From: Cryptomeria japonica
Lineage: Eukaryota; Streptophyta; Pinopsida; Cupressales; Cupressaceae
Direction: 5' to 3'
NCBI RefSeq assembly: GCF_030272615.1
Contig: NC_081414.1
Location: 238,921,233-238,985,232, forward strand
DNA: 64,000 bases
Shown here: positions 45,656 to 58,200 of the stretch, piece after piece
Layout: each line of letters starts with the position of its first letter
Position numbering within the stretch: position 1 is the first letter of the stretch
Made by a program: the position numbers and the translations under genes
The notes under the pieces: generated by a model
Databases searched by the model: none
What the model saw: only the letters and a program-made list of their open reading frames with translations
Told to the model about the DNA's origin: nothing

Positions 45656-46912
45656 TGAAGGAACACAATGAACCACTAAGAGGGGGTTGAATTAGTGGTA
45701 ATCAGTAAAAAAATTACCTTCTAAAGATCTAAGCAATAATAAATTTAATCACAAGGCCATGAGAAAATATTTTAAACACATGAACACACACACATAAGAA
45801 GCAACCCATAACATAAGTGCATACGAGGAAACCCCACAGTGGGGAGAAAACCTCGGTGAGAAATGTTTCTCGATTCTACCACTCCAATCTAGCCTCACAG
45901 GTAAAACTAATTACAAATTTTAGCGCACCAACCCAAGGAGCACCAACCCCTGAAGTTTATGGGCACCAGCCAAAAGGAGCACCAACCCCTATGGTTTATG
46001 TGCACTTACTCAAAGGAGCATCAAAGCTAAGGAGAACCAACCCCTAGCTCTGAGCACCCACTTAGAGATTACAATGAGTATAGATTACAAATACAAATTA
46101 GATACCTTGTTGCAAATGAGTTTTTGCAACACCTTACTGATCTACTCTCTTTTTGATCTCTTCTTCTCTATTCTTTGATCTCTATTTGTCTATGCTCTTG
46201 ATCTCTTCTCTTTGCTTTTTGTCGTCTGCTCAGATCACTTCTTCTCCTCTGCCTTTCTGTCTTGGCTCTACACACTCTGGTTTTCACGACTTTCTCACTT
46301 GGTCTCTTCTGCTCCTTGTGTTTTGACCATACAACCACACCACATGACTCTCTATTCTTTCCTTAGCTTCTTTTCTTCTCCACACTAGCACACACTCATT
46401 TAAATCCTATTAACTCACACTATGTCAACAAGTCTATGGTTTTGTATTTAGCATCTGCCTCCAAGAGATCCGTTGGATCATAACTCATCGCATCCATGAC
46501 AATCATTGTTATTCCACGTTGTCATGCCACATAGTCTATACAATTTCCTATGCACATGCAGATCACTCATTCAATTGATCTTGTTGGCAATCCGAGTTCC
46601 CAGACACACAAATAGCCAACCTATGTTCATGAACAACTTTGGATCTGATTCATTTATTTTCTAGACTCAACCAAGAGGACTTGATCATAATTGTCATCAC
46701 GGCGGTTCCACGTGCCACATCATCCCTAAGTTCACTCTACCTACTCTGCCACTTGTCCACACAACTCTCCCATCTCAACTACCTCAACAACTCTTGTTGA
46801 ATTACATCAAATGCCTCTCCATTCAGTTATCTCTATATCTACAATATTTCCCTCCAAGAATAGATTCAAAATCTAATCTCCTCGACCTCTGAGAGATTGT
46901 GTTTCCTTACTA
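45656..46912 (-). repeat. X right LTR, first segment
   Basis: Starts TGAAGGAACACAATG and parallels 16185-17455, including the CACCAACCCC cluster at 45925-46060. Interrupted after CTTACTA (46906-46912) by insertion G. Confidence 0.88.
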
Positions 46913-47914
46913 TTGGTTAACAGATTTGCCCCTTTCTTTAAATTATATTTAAATTACAATATGACTCTTGCACACCCTTTTATGAAAGGAAGACAAATGA
47001 ACCAACAGTTGGGTGAACCAATTTAAGGTTCATCCTCTGCATTAGAGGGCAGCTCCTCATGAGATTTACAATGAATTTTTATGCAGAAATTTTAAAAATA
47101 AATACACTTTTCACTAGAAAGCGCAGAAGGCTTTTGCATTCATTCATCAACACAAAATAATGTTATGAAGAATGAAAAGAATATTATTGAAGATCTATTT
47201 CACATGTAGAGCTCATAGACTTCTACTTCCACACATGTTCATTCCATAAACCCAAAATAAAGTAAACTTAATGTAGTGTAAATACTAATCGATTCTCTCT
47301 CATGTCTCACAGGACAAGGGGGATCAGTGTCATTCAAACAACAATGAAGATTACCTATAAACGATGAAAATCAATGAATCCACAAACATAGAGAGAATCG
47401 GTAAATGAAACGATATATTTCATGCATCAAGATATATCCCAGCAGAGATTGCTAATCCTTCAAACACACAAATTTTAAAGATTGCATCCAAAATAGCATT
47501 TTCATTCAAATACCAGAAATATCAGTTCTAAGAAATTCAAGGAAATCCAATCTATTCCTCCAAATCACAGATTTTCGGACCCTCCCTTAAACTTACTTAC
47601 ATAAATAGCCCCCAGGACAATAGTTTGTTACATCATAACTAAAACTTGTAACTCTACCCTAGAGTTAAAGAAATTGTTTACTTGAAAACAAATGAAACTA
47701 AATAAACAACAACTGCAGATTGGCTGACAGCTCATCCATTAGCTGATCAAGGCTCCATCGTGGCAAAGGAGGTCGCTAATTTATCCTACTTTGTCATGGA
47801 ACTATGCATGTTATGCCACTCCAGATGTACTACCGAGAAATTCAAGATGACTTGAAAATACGGGAGTCCAATATGTAAGATATGTTGCTCCCAGACCTCC
47901 TTATCCATGTTTAC
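46913..47914. other. G left end, non-coding
   Basis: About 1 kb of AT-rich sequence downstream of the G gene stop; nothing recognised. Confidence 0.5.
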
Positions 47915-48397
47915 CTACAACACCCAAGCTTTATGCACCTCCAAATGATCAGAGCAAACTGTGAATATTGACTCTATTCTAGCCACCTTTGAGAAATCAT
48001 TAGTAGTCAAGAACTTTGTTTCCCTGATGAACTTTATTTCCTTAAAGAAATTTTCCATGTCTGCAACAGCTTCAATTGTTTGAGCATCTTCCTTCATGAG
48101 TTGAATGTCAATACACTTAAGATCTTTTTGCATTGTGTCAATCAGATCTACCAACTCTTTAAGCAACCTTCTAGATTCCTCATGGCTTTGTTTGATGATT
48201 GAATTTTGCCACTCTACATTCTTCCTCGACACATAAAGCACATTGTCATCCAAACTCTCCATGGGTTTCTCAGCTAAGAACTTCATTACACCGAATTTTT
48301 GTACATTGTTCATTTGTGCAAGTGCTATCACCCATTTAGTCCTTTCCTTTTCATCTTTCTAAGATCTTGAAATCATCCTCTTTGTGGATGATTCAAG
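47915..48397 (-). pseudogene. G gene, C-terminal part
   Basis: Minus-strand frame from 48397. A short basic start (STKRMISRS) links to the frame ending at 55085 across element I. Then come WVIALAQMNNVQKFGVM, MESLDDNVLYVSRKNVEW and a helical, probably coiled-coil stretch (EESRRLLKELVDLIDTM, then AVADMENFFKEIKFIRE), ending VHKAWVL at 47915. No domain recognised. Confidence 0.55.
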
Positions 48398-49159
48398 TGT
48401 TAGGGTTCCCAAAGATACTAAGAGGGGGGGTGAATCAGTATCTAATCGATAAATGGAATTTTTGAACTTATTAAATGAATTGCATTCCAAAACAGTGTAC
48501 CGGTAAACCATAATTAATGCAGTAAAAAGAAACAATAAACAAAACATAGAAAGCACACCATAACACAATATTTTTAATGAGGAAACCTGGTGTGGGAAAA
48601 ACCTCAGTGGGATTTGTGACCCATAATATTCACTTACTGGCCAATAAGTGAATATTACTGATACAATAGGGGCCTACACATGCAGGAAGGCCAATTGTCT
48701 AAAGCTCACTGCTTAAATACAAAAGGAAGTCACACTGACTTACAAAATGGATTATGTAAATCCAATATCATGTACTACTTTGGTTCAGCATCTGCTATGC
48801 TAGGTTCAGTACCGGTTTAAGCTCTTGTAATAATCATAAACCTTATTCCACAATCTGCCTTAATATTTGCACATAATATCCATCTATGCATATCCCTTTC
48901 TACAAATATTCTACAAGATCTCATACTTATATATGAGCCTTATTACAATATGCCATGTTGGCTTACAAAAAGGTATTACAATAAAATGCATTAAAAAAAA
49001 TCTTGTCTGCCAGGGTGTCGATTAATCATCTTTTCGTTGTCAATGAACTGTATGTTGGTGTAGAGTCTATCGGTGTTGGTGCCATAGGATTGTAAGGTTG
49101 CCATCAATGAAAATACCTTCAATCACCTACAGTTCTCATTGGAGTGTGCAATACCAACA
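48398..49159 (-). repeat. I left (3') LTR
   Basis: TGTTAGGGTTCCC to AATACCAACA, 762 bp, followed by ATCTCCCCCTTTGG (polypurine tract, minus strand). Further tracts at about 49252 and 49300. Confidence 0.93.
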
Positions 49160-49387
49160 ATCTCCCCCTTTGGCATTGATGGCAACACCCATGAGAAAAA
49201 TCTAAAATTGTATCCAAAAATTGAAGTCCAAAAATCTTACCAAAACTGTGTGCTCCCCCTGAGCAGATGATCTATCAATATTTTTTCTCTTTTCTACTAC
49301 TCCCCCTTTGACATCAATGACAAATGTTGTGAAAATTTCAACTGAGTGCAGTTATTAGCTGGAACCCTATAACTGGTTGGTTACAAT

Positions 49388-52300
49388 CTAAAATAGGTTA
49401 GCTAATACAAAATTTAGGCTCTGAGTGAACCTGTCACTATCTTTTAATGTTGCCTCTATTCTTTGAATGGTACCGGTGAGTTTATGCATTTTCTCTTCCA
49501 GTGTCTTCAGTCCCTGAACAAGTTCCTCTGAGATCTCTTTTCTCAAAGAGATGAGGTTATCAAGCTTTGGATCGAGTCTTCTTTTAAGTTCTTTTGCCTT
49601 TCCTTTTATTCTTTCCTTTTCCTTCTCCAATTTTTCAAGTTTTTCTTCAAAACCAGCTATCTCCTACTCTATAACTGATATTGGTTCAAAGGAACCAATG
49701 ATGTTGTCAGCTATATCATTTATTTCTTTTTGTACTTTACTGATCTCCTTATCTATATCCACTGTTAAGAGATTAGTCTTACATGTATCTTTGTATAATT
49801 CCTTAAACTTCATTATTGTTTTATTCAATGCTGGTAAAAGGGTATCAATGTGTCCCATGCACTTCTTTATTATTTCATCAAAGAATTTCTCTTTTTCCTT
49901 ATCCATTTTCTCTTTAAATGTCTTTTCATTTATTTGATCAATAGTTAATATGTTGTCGGTGATGTACTTAGACAATGTGTCTAATTGGATCAAAGAATCT
50001 TTATTGTCTACATTGCACATGGGTGCAATCAATTTAAGGATAGGGATGGTATCATCTATAGCCTGTATGCTAATACATTACAATCTGTTGTTTTCTTAAT
50101 AGAATCCAATAATACCTCTGTTACATTGGTTGGCCTAAATTCAGCCATGGAGGTTCTGGATGACTGTCCAACTGCCTTCACAATTTGTAATCCATCAGTG
50201 GTAGTAATAGATTTGCTTTCCTCTTTCTCTAGAGGGTCAGTTTGAGTCTGCATCTCCACTACCAAAGGTTTAGGTTTTTCAGTTGTAGCCAGTGGCACTG
50301 TCTCTATATGTACCTATGAAGGAGCATGTTGCTCTACAAGTTTCTCTGTGTGTGTCTCTGATGATTTTAGAGTGGTATCCACTTCTGGTTTTTCTGATTA
50401 TGACTCTGGGATTTCTATCAGTTCCTCTTTGTTTGCCTCTGTACTATCTACTGCCGGTGAGTCAGTAGTTTTTTCAGTCTCATTAGTTGTCGGTTGCTCA
50501 GTAGATACATCAGCATGTACACCTATGGTATCTTCCTTTCCTGTATCCAGGGAATCATTTGATGTTTCAGTTTGTTGCTCATTCCCAATTTCAATATTTC
50601 CAACTGTGATGTCTGTTGCTAGTGGCTCAATTGCCACATCTCTCTTCCCAGTTGTTTCCTTATCAACAACAATATTGACTTCCTATCTGTCAATGTTCAT
50701 TGTGTATAACACTTCAGAACCAGGGTGTGTGTCCTCATGTGGTGTGTCCATACTCTCTGTTACCGGTTGTGTGTCAACAGTTTATGCTGGTGGATTATTA
50801 GAGGGACGTGGGGGCAAGTTATCAGTTATCTTTATGCTAGGAGGACCACCTACTTTGCCTTTCCCCTTATCCTTGTCCTTTTGGTATACCTTGAAGGTTT
50901 TTGTCCTTTTAAGTTCTTCTTGTTTCTCTTTCTCAACAAAGAATATGTCCCATTTGTCAGTTGTCTCTTTTGAGATTTCATTAACCCTGTGGGTCATTAG
51001 ATTTACATGTCGGTGTCCGCTAGAAAAAACTGTTTTGTTATCTTCACTGATCAATTCATCAATTTCCTCAACTGATTTCACTAGATGTATGGCTAGCAAT
51101 TTCTCAATCTTTATTTTCTTGTCAAGTTCCATAATAACTAACCTTTTAGCATCTAACCGCCTATATAGATCACTAGGCAAGTCATCTACAACCTCTATTA
51201 CAACTTTCTTATAAATATCAAGGTGTAAGATGATGCTATTTTCATCACTTTATTTCTCCTCATTGGTAAATATATCATACAATTTTCTTACATTAGATAA
51301 ATTTCCATCATCAGTTATCTCATTTAGTAGGTTGTCAAGTGGAGGAATGACCTATTTTTCCTTTTTCTTTCTAGGTGTCAGCTTCTTGGCTGGTGGCCTC
51401 ACTGCCTGTTGTTTCTTCCTTGCCTTCTTTGGTGTAGGAGAGGGTACCGATGAAGGTTTTCTCTTCCTATCTACTCTTTTAAACTCTGCGGGGATTTCAC
51501 TGTCTGATGAAGTTTCAACCTGGTGAGAGATGAGCTTCCAGTTGTAACCCTTCTAAGTCACTCTCCTTGATACCAGTTTTATTCAATACATCCTGTTTGA
51601 TTGATTTAGCTTGCCTTGTTCCTTTCCTAACTATCTGTTTAGTTTTCTTAATTCCTTTCTAAGATTGAGTACTCCTTTCAATTATTTTAGCATTCCCTAA
51701 TACTTTTTCTTTTGGCTCTCTAGGGGCTTCAAGTAGGGCTTTGGCATATGTTTCGATTATGTTCACATCAGCCTCATATCCCATTTCTGTTACCCAAACA
51801 TTTCTAGGAAGAATTGCCTCCATCCAAATCTCATCTTTCTTAATTACAAAACAAATTTCTTTCTGATACTTGTCTACAATGCTTTGTGGTAATCTCTCCC
51901 TTGTTTTCATTTTTGCCTTAAAGGCTTGGAAATACTCTGTTATTTTGTTGTCCTTGTTTGTCCCCATACCGGTGAATATATCTAACAGTTGTTTCCCTAC
52001 TGGTATGTCATAACCAAAGTCTTTCTTGCCTATACTGGGAACCTCTTTTGTAAGATATAGCATTAAGCATACAAGAAGATTACCAAAATGGAAAGTACCT
52101 TTCTTATCTCCTTTGATTTTCTTCAAATTGTCAATCAACTCATCTTTCAACCATTCACATACATCTATCTTAGCATTATTGTTAACCATATCATATGCAC
52201 TTTTAATACATAGACTGGAAACTGAGTTCAGTCGATTAGCATGTGTGGTTTTGTATCCTAATATCATGCTAATGAATCTAACATTCTCATCATTTACATA

Positions 52301-52831
52301 ATTAACTCTTAGGGATCTGATGTCATAAGTTGCACCTGTTAAAGTCATCATTGTGTTATTTGAAACTTTCAAAGTTTTATCTAGCCTGCTACTAGTGGAA
52401 GGTAAGCCAGTCACTGCCCTAACTGCTTCCTTAGTGATTTTATGAATGGAGTCAAGCCAAAAGAATTTAGCATGAACTCTACTAAGCACAATCCTTGCAA
52501 CTTCCTTACAAAATTCTGGGATGTCAAGGATTTCCACAAAACCTAGGGTCTCAATAACCTTATGTTCAAGTTTCACAACTCCACTATCATCACAGATAAC
52601 ATTTTTGTTCATTTTCATGATTTCCTAAGAACCTAATTCCTTAGTGTGGTAATGTATGTAAATTATAGGGTCTTCTGCATATGCAACTCCTTTAGGGATT
52701 TTTGAAAATGCTCCTAGGGTATCATCTTGTTTCACTACCTTAGGGATAATTTTGAAAACGGGTCTAGGGCACTTAATAACTTCAATCACAGTAGGGTTTG
52801 CAATGAATTTGGGTGTAGAGGAGGAAGCCAT
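49388..52831 (-). pseudogene. I large ORF in the pol position, unknown family
   Basis: Starts at ATG 52831 (MASSSTPKFIANPT). Frame 52831-51659 (one stop at about 52622) forms a globular part with blocks such as FCKEVARIVLSRVHAKFFWL, AVRAVTGLPSTSS and GNLLVCLMLYLTKEVPSIGK. After a frameshift, 51180-50398 is a helical then acidic Thr/Glu-rich linker (PPSIKITDNLPPRPSNNPP; TETSNDSLDTGKEDT). After a second frameshift, 50032-49388 is a long coiled coil (KLEKLEKEKERIKGKAKELK) ending FVLANLF. About 1,150 codons in all. None of the retroviral-type enzymes is present. The N-terminal blocks vaguely recall plant transposon-borne PMD or aminotransferase-like proteins, but I cannot assign it. Confidence 0.7.
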
Positions 52832-53129
52832 TGTTATAAATACCTTAATCTGCCTTTAGGTATGTGTGCTTGGATGATTTGCTTCACTTCTCACTAAGGA
52901 TGCCTTCGCTCGGGTTTTTCATGCTCTCAGGAAACTTGAATGCTCAGTGAATGAAAAAGAGCCAAAAATACTTGCTTTATAATGTCATTTCCTTCAACTA
53001 CCACATTTAATGCATGTCGGTTAAGTGAAACTTAACACATCTGTCGGTAAAGAAGTAATTCAACTTCTTACCATTGATTGAGGGTAAATTAGTATGTTTT
53101 TCAATTTGTTGCCATACCCCTAAAATATT

Positions 53130-54303
53130 TCTCTTCAGTTAGATGAAGAGCCTCCTGCTGGTGGAGTGATACTTTGTTCTACCGATGAAGGAATAGCTTC
53201 ACTAACACTCTGATCTGACTTTTTAATCCATTGTTTTGAGAATTCTTGCTTTACCTCTTCAACCTTTCTTTACCTTTCAAGTTGGGTCCTTTGTTATTTG
53301 TTGGTGATGCCTTACTTCTACAAAATTTTGCAATATGTCCAATTTTGTTATAAGCATAACAAGTCACATTGTTTTTCTGAATAGCTTTTCCATATCCTAT
53401 GTCGGTATGAATTCTGCATTGATTAGATAGGTGTCCAAATCTTCCACAAACATAACATCTTACATTCATTTTGCAATTTTCTAAGTTACGACCAATTATA
53501 TTGCATTTAGAAAATTGACCAGTGGGTCCATTGGTGTTCTGATAATTTCTAGATCTACACTGATTTTCTCTATGACCATACTTGTTATAGTTAAAGCATT
53601 TCCCATTGAATTTATAAGCATTAGGTTATCTTACCAGTTTACTATGATCATGATTGTTTGCAGTACCAAAGCTTTGACCAACTTCAAAGCCAAGGCTATT
53701 TGTATCTCCAGTGGGTTTCTGATTTTTCAACATGTCATCAAGTTCTTCTGAGCTTTTCTTGAATTTCTCTTTGTGTTGATTTGTAGCAGCCAATTCATTT
53801 TCCAAGATTCCTTTTTGTCTCATGAGTGCAGTTCTATCATTTTGTGTATGCATCAAATTTGTCTTCAACATATCATTTTCATGACTGAGTCTTGTGTTTT
53901 CATTTCTAGCATCATTTAGTCTTCTAACCAAGTCATCTTCATTCTTCTTTCTATCTTCAATGTCTTTACAAAACCTCATAGTCATATATTGCATCTCATT
54001 CTTTATAGTATTGTTTTCTTGTCTTAGTTTGTTCACAAGGTCATTAAGAGTTTCTTTTTCATCATCATTACTCTATATCTTCTTATAAAGTTCTCTTCTT
54101 TTGTTCCTTGCAATAGTAAGATTTCCTTGAAGTCCTTGAATGATTTCCTGTGCAGCCTTCAGATCATCTTCAAGTTTGATATTCTTCAACTTTTCTGCAT
54201 CAAAGTTTGAAAGAGTTGTTTCCAATTGCTTTCTCAAATTTTCCATCTCTACCGGTGTCCAAATATTCCTCAAGTTGTTAGGATTTTGAAAATGGAGGAC
54301 CAT
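53130..54303 (-). pseudogene. gag: I gag: coiled coil and zinc knuckles, broken
   Basis: ATG at 54303, directly abutting the PBS. One frame to about 53251 with stops near 54070 and 53623. Early part MVLHFQNPNNLRNIWTPVEM, then a long coiled coil (54036-53700, NKLRQENNTIKNEMQYM...LKTNLMHTQNDRTALM), the EELDDMLKNQKPTGDTNSLG block shared in style with X gag, then knuckles CFNYNKYGHRENQC, a degenerate CNIIGRNLENC, CYVCGRFGHLSNQC and CYAYNKIGHIAKFC; only the third keeps all four ligands. The usual UBN2 N-terminus is missing. Confidence 0.78.
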
Positions 54304-54315
54304 GCTCTGATACCA
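54304..54315 (-). other. I primer-binding site (tRNA-iMet type)
   Basis: The minus strand reads TGGTATCAGAGC, followed at once by ATGG, the gag start. Confidence 0.9.
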
Positions 54316-54317
54316 AT

Positions 54318-55079
54318 TGTTAGGGTTCCCAAAGATACTGAGAGGGGGGGGTGAATCAATATCTAACTGGTAAATGGAATTTTTGAACTTATTAAATGAA
54401 TTGCATTCCAAAACAATGTACTGGTAAACTAGAATTAATGCAGTAAAAAGAAACAATAAACAAAACATAGAAATCACACCATAACACAATATTTTTAATG
54501 AGGAAACCCAGTGTGGGAAAAACCTCAGTGGGATTTGTGACCCACAATATTCACTTACTGGCCAATAAGTGAATATTACTGATATAATAGGGGACTACAC
54601 ATGCAGGAAGGCCAACTGCCTAAAGATCACTGCTTAAATACAAAAGGAAGTCACACTAACTTACAAAATGGATTATGTAAATCCAATATCATGTACTGCT
54701 TTAGTTCAGCATCTGCTATGCCAGGTTCAGTACTAGTTTAAGCTCTTACAATAATCATAAACCTTATTCCACAATCTGCCTTAATATTTGCACATAATAT
54801 CCATCTATGCATATCCCTTTCTGCAAATATTCTACAAGATCTCATACTTATATATGAGCCTTATTACAATATGCCATGTTGGCTTACAAAAAGATATTAC
54901 AATAAAATGCATTAAACAAAATCCTATCGGCCAAGGTGTCGGTAATCATCTTTTTGTTGCCGGTGAATTGTATGCCAATGTAGAGTCTGTCAGTGTTGGT
55001 GCCATAGGATTGTAAGGTTTCCATCAATGACAATACCTTCAATCACCTACAATTCTCATTGGAGTGTGCAATGCCAACA
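54318..55079 (-). repeat. I right (5') LTR
   Basis: TGTTAGGGTTCCC to AATGCCAACA, 762 bp, closely similar to the left LTR with scattered substitutions. Confidence 0.93.
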
Positions 55080-55084
55080 CCAAG

Positions 55085-57161
55085 TGCTTGACATCAACCA
55101 CCCGTGAAACAACTCCCAAATCAATTTTCTCCACAGTGAAGTCATCTTCAGTAGCTTTCTCTGAATCTCTTCTTGGGATAGGTTTAGCTATTTCAACTAT
55201 CCAATGACCTGTAGCCTCGTCTACCTCCACCATTGTTTGTGTTTTGATTTTCATTGACTTGGACACTTTTTCGAGGCACTTGCTCACCATATCTTCCATG
55301 GGGATTGTGATTGGGACAACATTGTGTTTCTTCCCAATGGAAACCCCTAACTATTGCAGAGTGCTTGAAGTTTATTTGGATGGAGGCATTGTCTGAGCAC
55401 TCAGGGAATCAACAATAGTTAGGGTGTTCATTGGATTCATCTCACCTTCCGGTTCTTTACCTATATCTACATCTTGTACTGGAGGGTTATTCAATTCATG
55501 TTGATCCATTATCACTTCAAATTCCTCACTCGGATCCAAGTCTACAACAATTTGGCTCAATACTGGCTCTTTGCTCTTCTTTTTGCTTCTTGAACAAGTC
55601 ACTCGGACAGGTGAAGAACTTAGCAGAGACTTTTTTGATCTTCTGGGTTGAATTTCTTCAACAATTGGCTTTGCATCACCTACAACATCAACAATCTTGT
55701 TAGCGGTAGAAATAAGAAGTTGAGTTGCAACATGTGACCCGACTGTTAGTTCATGGGAAGGCATGAATGGTCCTTTTCTAAATTTCTAGTCTCTTAACCA
55801 TTTTTCAGTCCTCCTTATAACATTGAAGGTCCTAGCCTAAATGTTTTCATCTTCCTTTTTGTCCTAGTCAATCTCAAGAATCGGCTGCCCTTGAACCTTC
55901 TTGTTGACTACTTGATGTAGAGTAAATCTCAACCATAATCTCTTCCTTACTTTGTACTCATCACTACAATTTTCCGAGTAATCTTCCAACTAGGGTTCAT
56001 GACAGAAATGGTCATCTACATTTACATTCTCCACAACATATACCCTACTATCAAACTTTCATCTAGCAACATAAGGCTGCAAATTCATCTTCTTAAATTC
56101 CAGCTCCAAGTTCAAAGCATCAGACATGGATTTACAATTGTAATAGCCAAGTTCAATTGGAAAAGCACTGGTCTAACACCAATATATACTAATCAAAGGC
56201 ATATCTAGGTAGCTTAAATGGTTCACCCTCAAAACCACCTACTCGCAGATAGGTAAACTTGGGTAATTGAATGAAAAAGCTGCCATATATACTAATCAAT
56301 TCCATGGCTTCAACTGACATCCTTTTATTAACATCACCTTGTAATTCAAATGTAAGTCTTCCTGCAAAAACACCATTCCATTTGGTGATATTCTCTACAT
56401 ATTTTTGTTGTTAGAGTAAAGGATAGTAATCATAGACTTTCATACCATCCACCCATGGTTCGCTATACTGTCTGTGCCAATCTCTAGTACAGGCTAATAT
56501 GTAGAATAAATAAGAAGACATGTAAAAGCTAGACATACCCACAAAATTACTTAATCCCTCATTAAGCCTTTCTATAATCACTTGCGCCCAGTCAAGATAT
56601 TTTTCACCTGATAGAAGCACCTGAATATAAAAAATACATCCAGTCCTCCCAATAAAAGGAGTGTGAATTCCCCTTCAGCCTGTTCAATAATATCACAATA
56701 TCTTGCACTTTTGTAATGAAGTTCTCCTTGGTAAGGGGCTTCAGCAGTCGTGACCCACTCTTTTGAACTTTCAGAAGCCAATTACTTGTGATAACACTTT
56801 TGTATACGCTTTTCTTCTCAGAGAAGAATGCGTAGGAGGTCCAAATTGACCAGTCTTCATATGGCTCCTTATGCGGAATGCCCATCGTAGCCATTACTAT
56901 TTCTCTGTTAATATCAACTAACAACTTGCCACTACTGTTTCTTATCCACCTATTTTCAGCATCGTATCTATTTATACATGCTATTACCAAATCTAGGCAT
57001 GGGGCAGCAACTGGAAATGCGACAGCTTCAACTAGACCACTTCTTACTATTCTCTCCATTATTGAACCAGCTTTAGGGTTTCTGGCCCTTTCTAAGAAAT
57101 TTCCTAGGTCAGCTTGAGCTAAAGAAGTATCATCTAATTCTGAAGTATGCTCACCAAGCAT
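55085..57161 (-). pseudogene. G gene, N-terminal and central part, unknown family
   Basis: Starts at ATG 57161 (MLGEHTSELDDTSLAQ). 57161-56640 is well preserved: FLERARNPKAGSIMERIVRS, CLDLVIACINRYDAENRWI, EIVMATMGIPHKEPYEDW. After a frameshift near 56620 it continues GEKYLDWAQVIIERLNEGLS, YLFYILACTRDWHRQYSEPW and VDGMKVYDYYPLL. After more damage, FELQGDVNKRMSVEAMELIS and FEGEPFKLPRYAFD (about 56370-56210), then a basic and acidic linker (55764-55372) and MEDMVSKCLEKVSKSMKIK (55299-55240) to the element I insertion. I do not recognise a named domain; the length (about 850 codons with the C-terminal part) and ordered structure suggest a real protein family moved by G. Confidence 0.6.
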
Positions 57162-57698
57162 GATGTCCGATCAAGTTTCAGAAGTATCAGCCTCATAATG
57201 TCTACTTATACTTCTACCAAACAATCTTGAAGCAGGATAGAATTGTATTCCAACAAACCAAAGATTTCTTCTACACTGACAAACCTTTTAAACTAAACAA
57301 ATATAGAATAGGGAAATTTTCTGAACCCACCTATTACCACCATGAATTTGTGAAACCCTCTCAGGAAAGTGAAGCTGAAATTACCTTCGGCATCTTCGGT
57401 TCACTCAGTTATAACAGCTACAACCTTTACAATTTGCTTATGAATTTACATGTCTTTTTCAGCAAACGGGAAGAAAAATCGAGAAAAATATACACATGCT
57501 GCATAATGATTCATTCAAACATGTGAAGTAATAGTGATATGACTGAAAACATGACACTTTCTTAATTGCCCGTCACCTCCACACAAATAGTTAATGTCCT
57601 CATGATTTCTTTCCAAATTAAGAATTTTAAACTATTGGATGCTAGGAATATTCCTTTTTGCCGCGTTGCCTCCAATGTTATTAAAATATTTAGAGCCA
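57162..57698. other. G leader, part without repeats
   Basis: Upstream of the G gene start. A plus-strand frame at 57227-57526 has no recognisable content and is not supported. Confidence 0.45.
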
Positions 57699-58200
57699 AC
57701 TTGGAGTGAACCCTTCAAACCTTGAACCAACTCACAAGGAGTTCAATGGTTCAAGTTCATTTAGAAAGAACAACAGAAAACTTTTAAACTAGCGGCTCCA
57801 AACAATACCGGGAATGAGCAATAACCACAGCAAACGGCAAAAGAACTTTGAACTTTGAACCGTTGAACCAAAATACAAATGGTTCAAAGTTCAAGTTCAA
57901 TACCGACTTAAACACATTTACACTTGCTCGTTAAATAACATTACATAGCCGTGACTCACACAAAGAAAACTTTTGAACATTGAAACAAAAAGGTTCACAG
58001 GTTCAAACTTCAAAACACATTACAGCATTGCGCTTGCTTTTTAATTAAGACAAAGCCGCTAAGGACATTACTTAAAGCGCACTTTTAACCTTGAACCTTT
58101 GAACTGTTTAAAGGTTCAAGGACTTAGGTTCAAAGCAAAGAGATACAAAGACCGAAAAGGAAGAAACACCAAAAGGCAACCCGCAAACTTGAAATTTTGA
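57699..58200. repeat. GGTTCAA hairpin modules in G leader, four units
   Basis: Four diverged modules of about 115-130 bp, each with TTGAACC and GGTTCAA in opposite orientation: about 57720-57760 (TTGAACCA/TGGTTCAA), 57846-57895 (GAACTTTGAACC/GGTTCAAAGTTC, 12-bp arms), 57968-58010, and 58092-58125 (CCTTGAACCTTT/AAAGGTTCAAGG, 12-bp arms, 9-nt loop). Modules 2 and 3 also share a TAAATAACATTACATAGCCG-like tail. Part of it is repeated at 61561-61860. Confidence 0.8.

Larger units (their letters stand above)
48398..55079 (-). mobile_element. I: non-autonomous copia-type element with gag and a large unknown ORF
   Basis: LTRs of 762 bp each, flanks TCAAG (48393-48397) and CCAAG (55080-55084) as target duplication with one change, PBS, and polypurine tract. 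Minus-strand order: gag with four zinc-knuckle-like motifs, then an ORF of about 1,150 codons where pol should be. No protease, integrase or RT motif. Inserted in the gene of G. Confidence 0.9.

Noticed and set aside
50348-51214. 288-codon plus-strand ORF
   Set aside because: It is the antisense shadow of the Glu/Thr-rich linker of the element I ORF; Ser/Val/Phe-rich composition is typical of such shadows.
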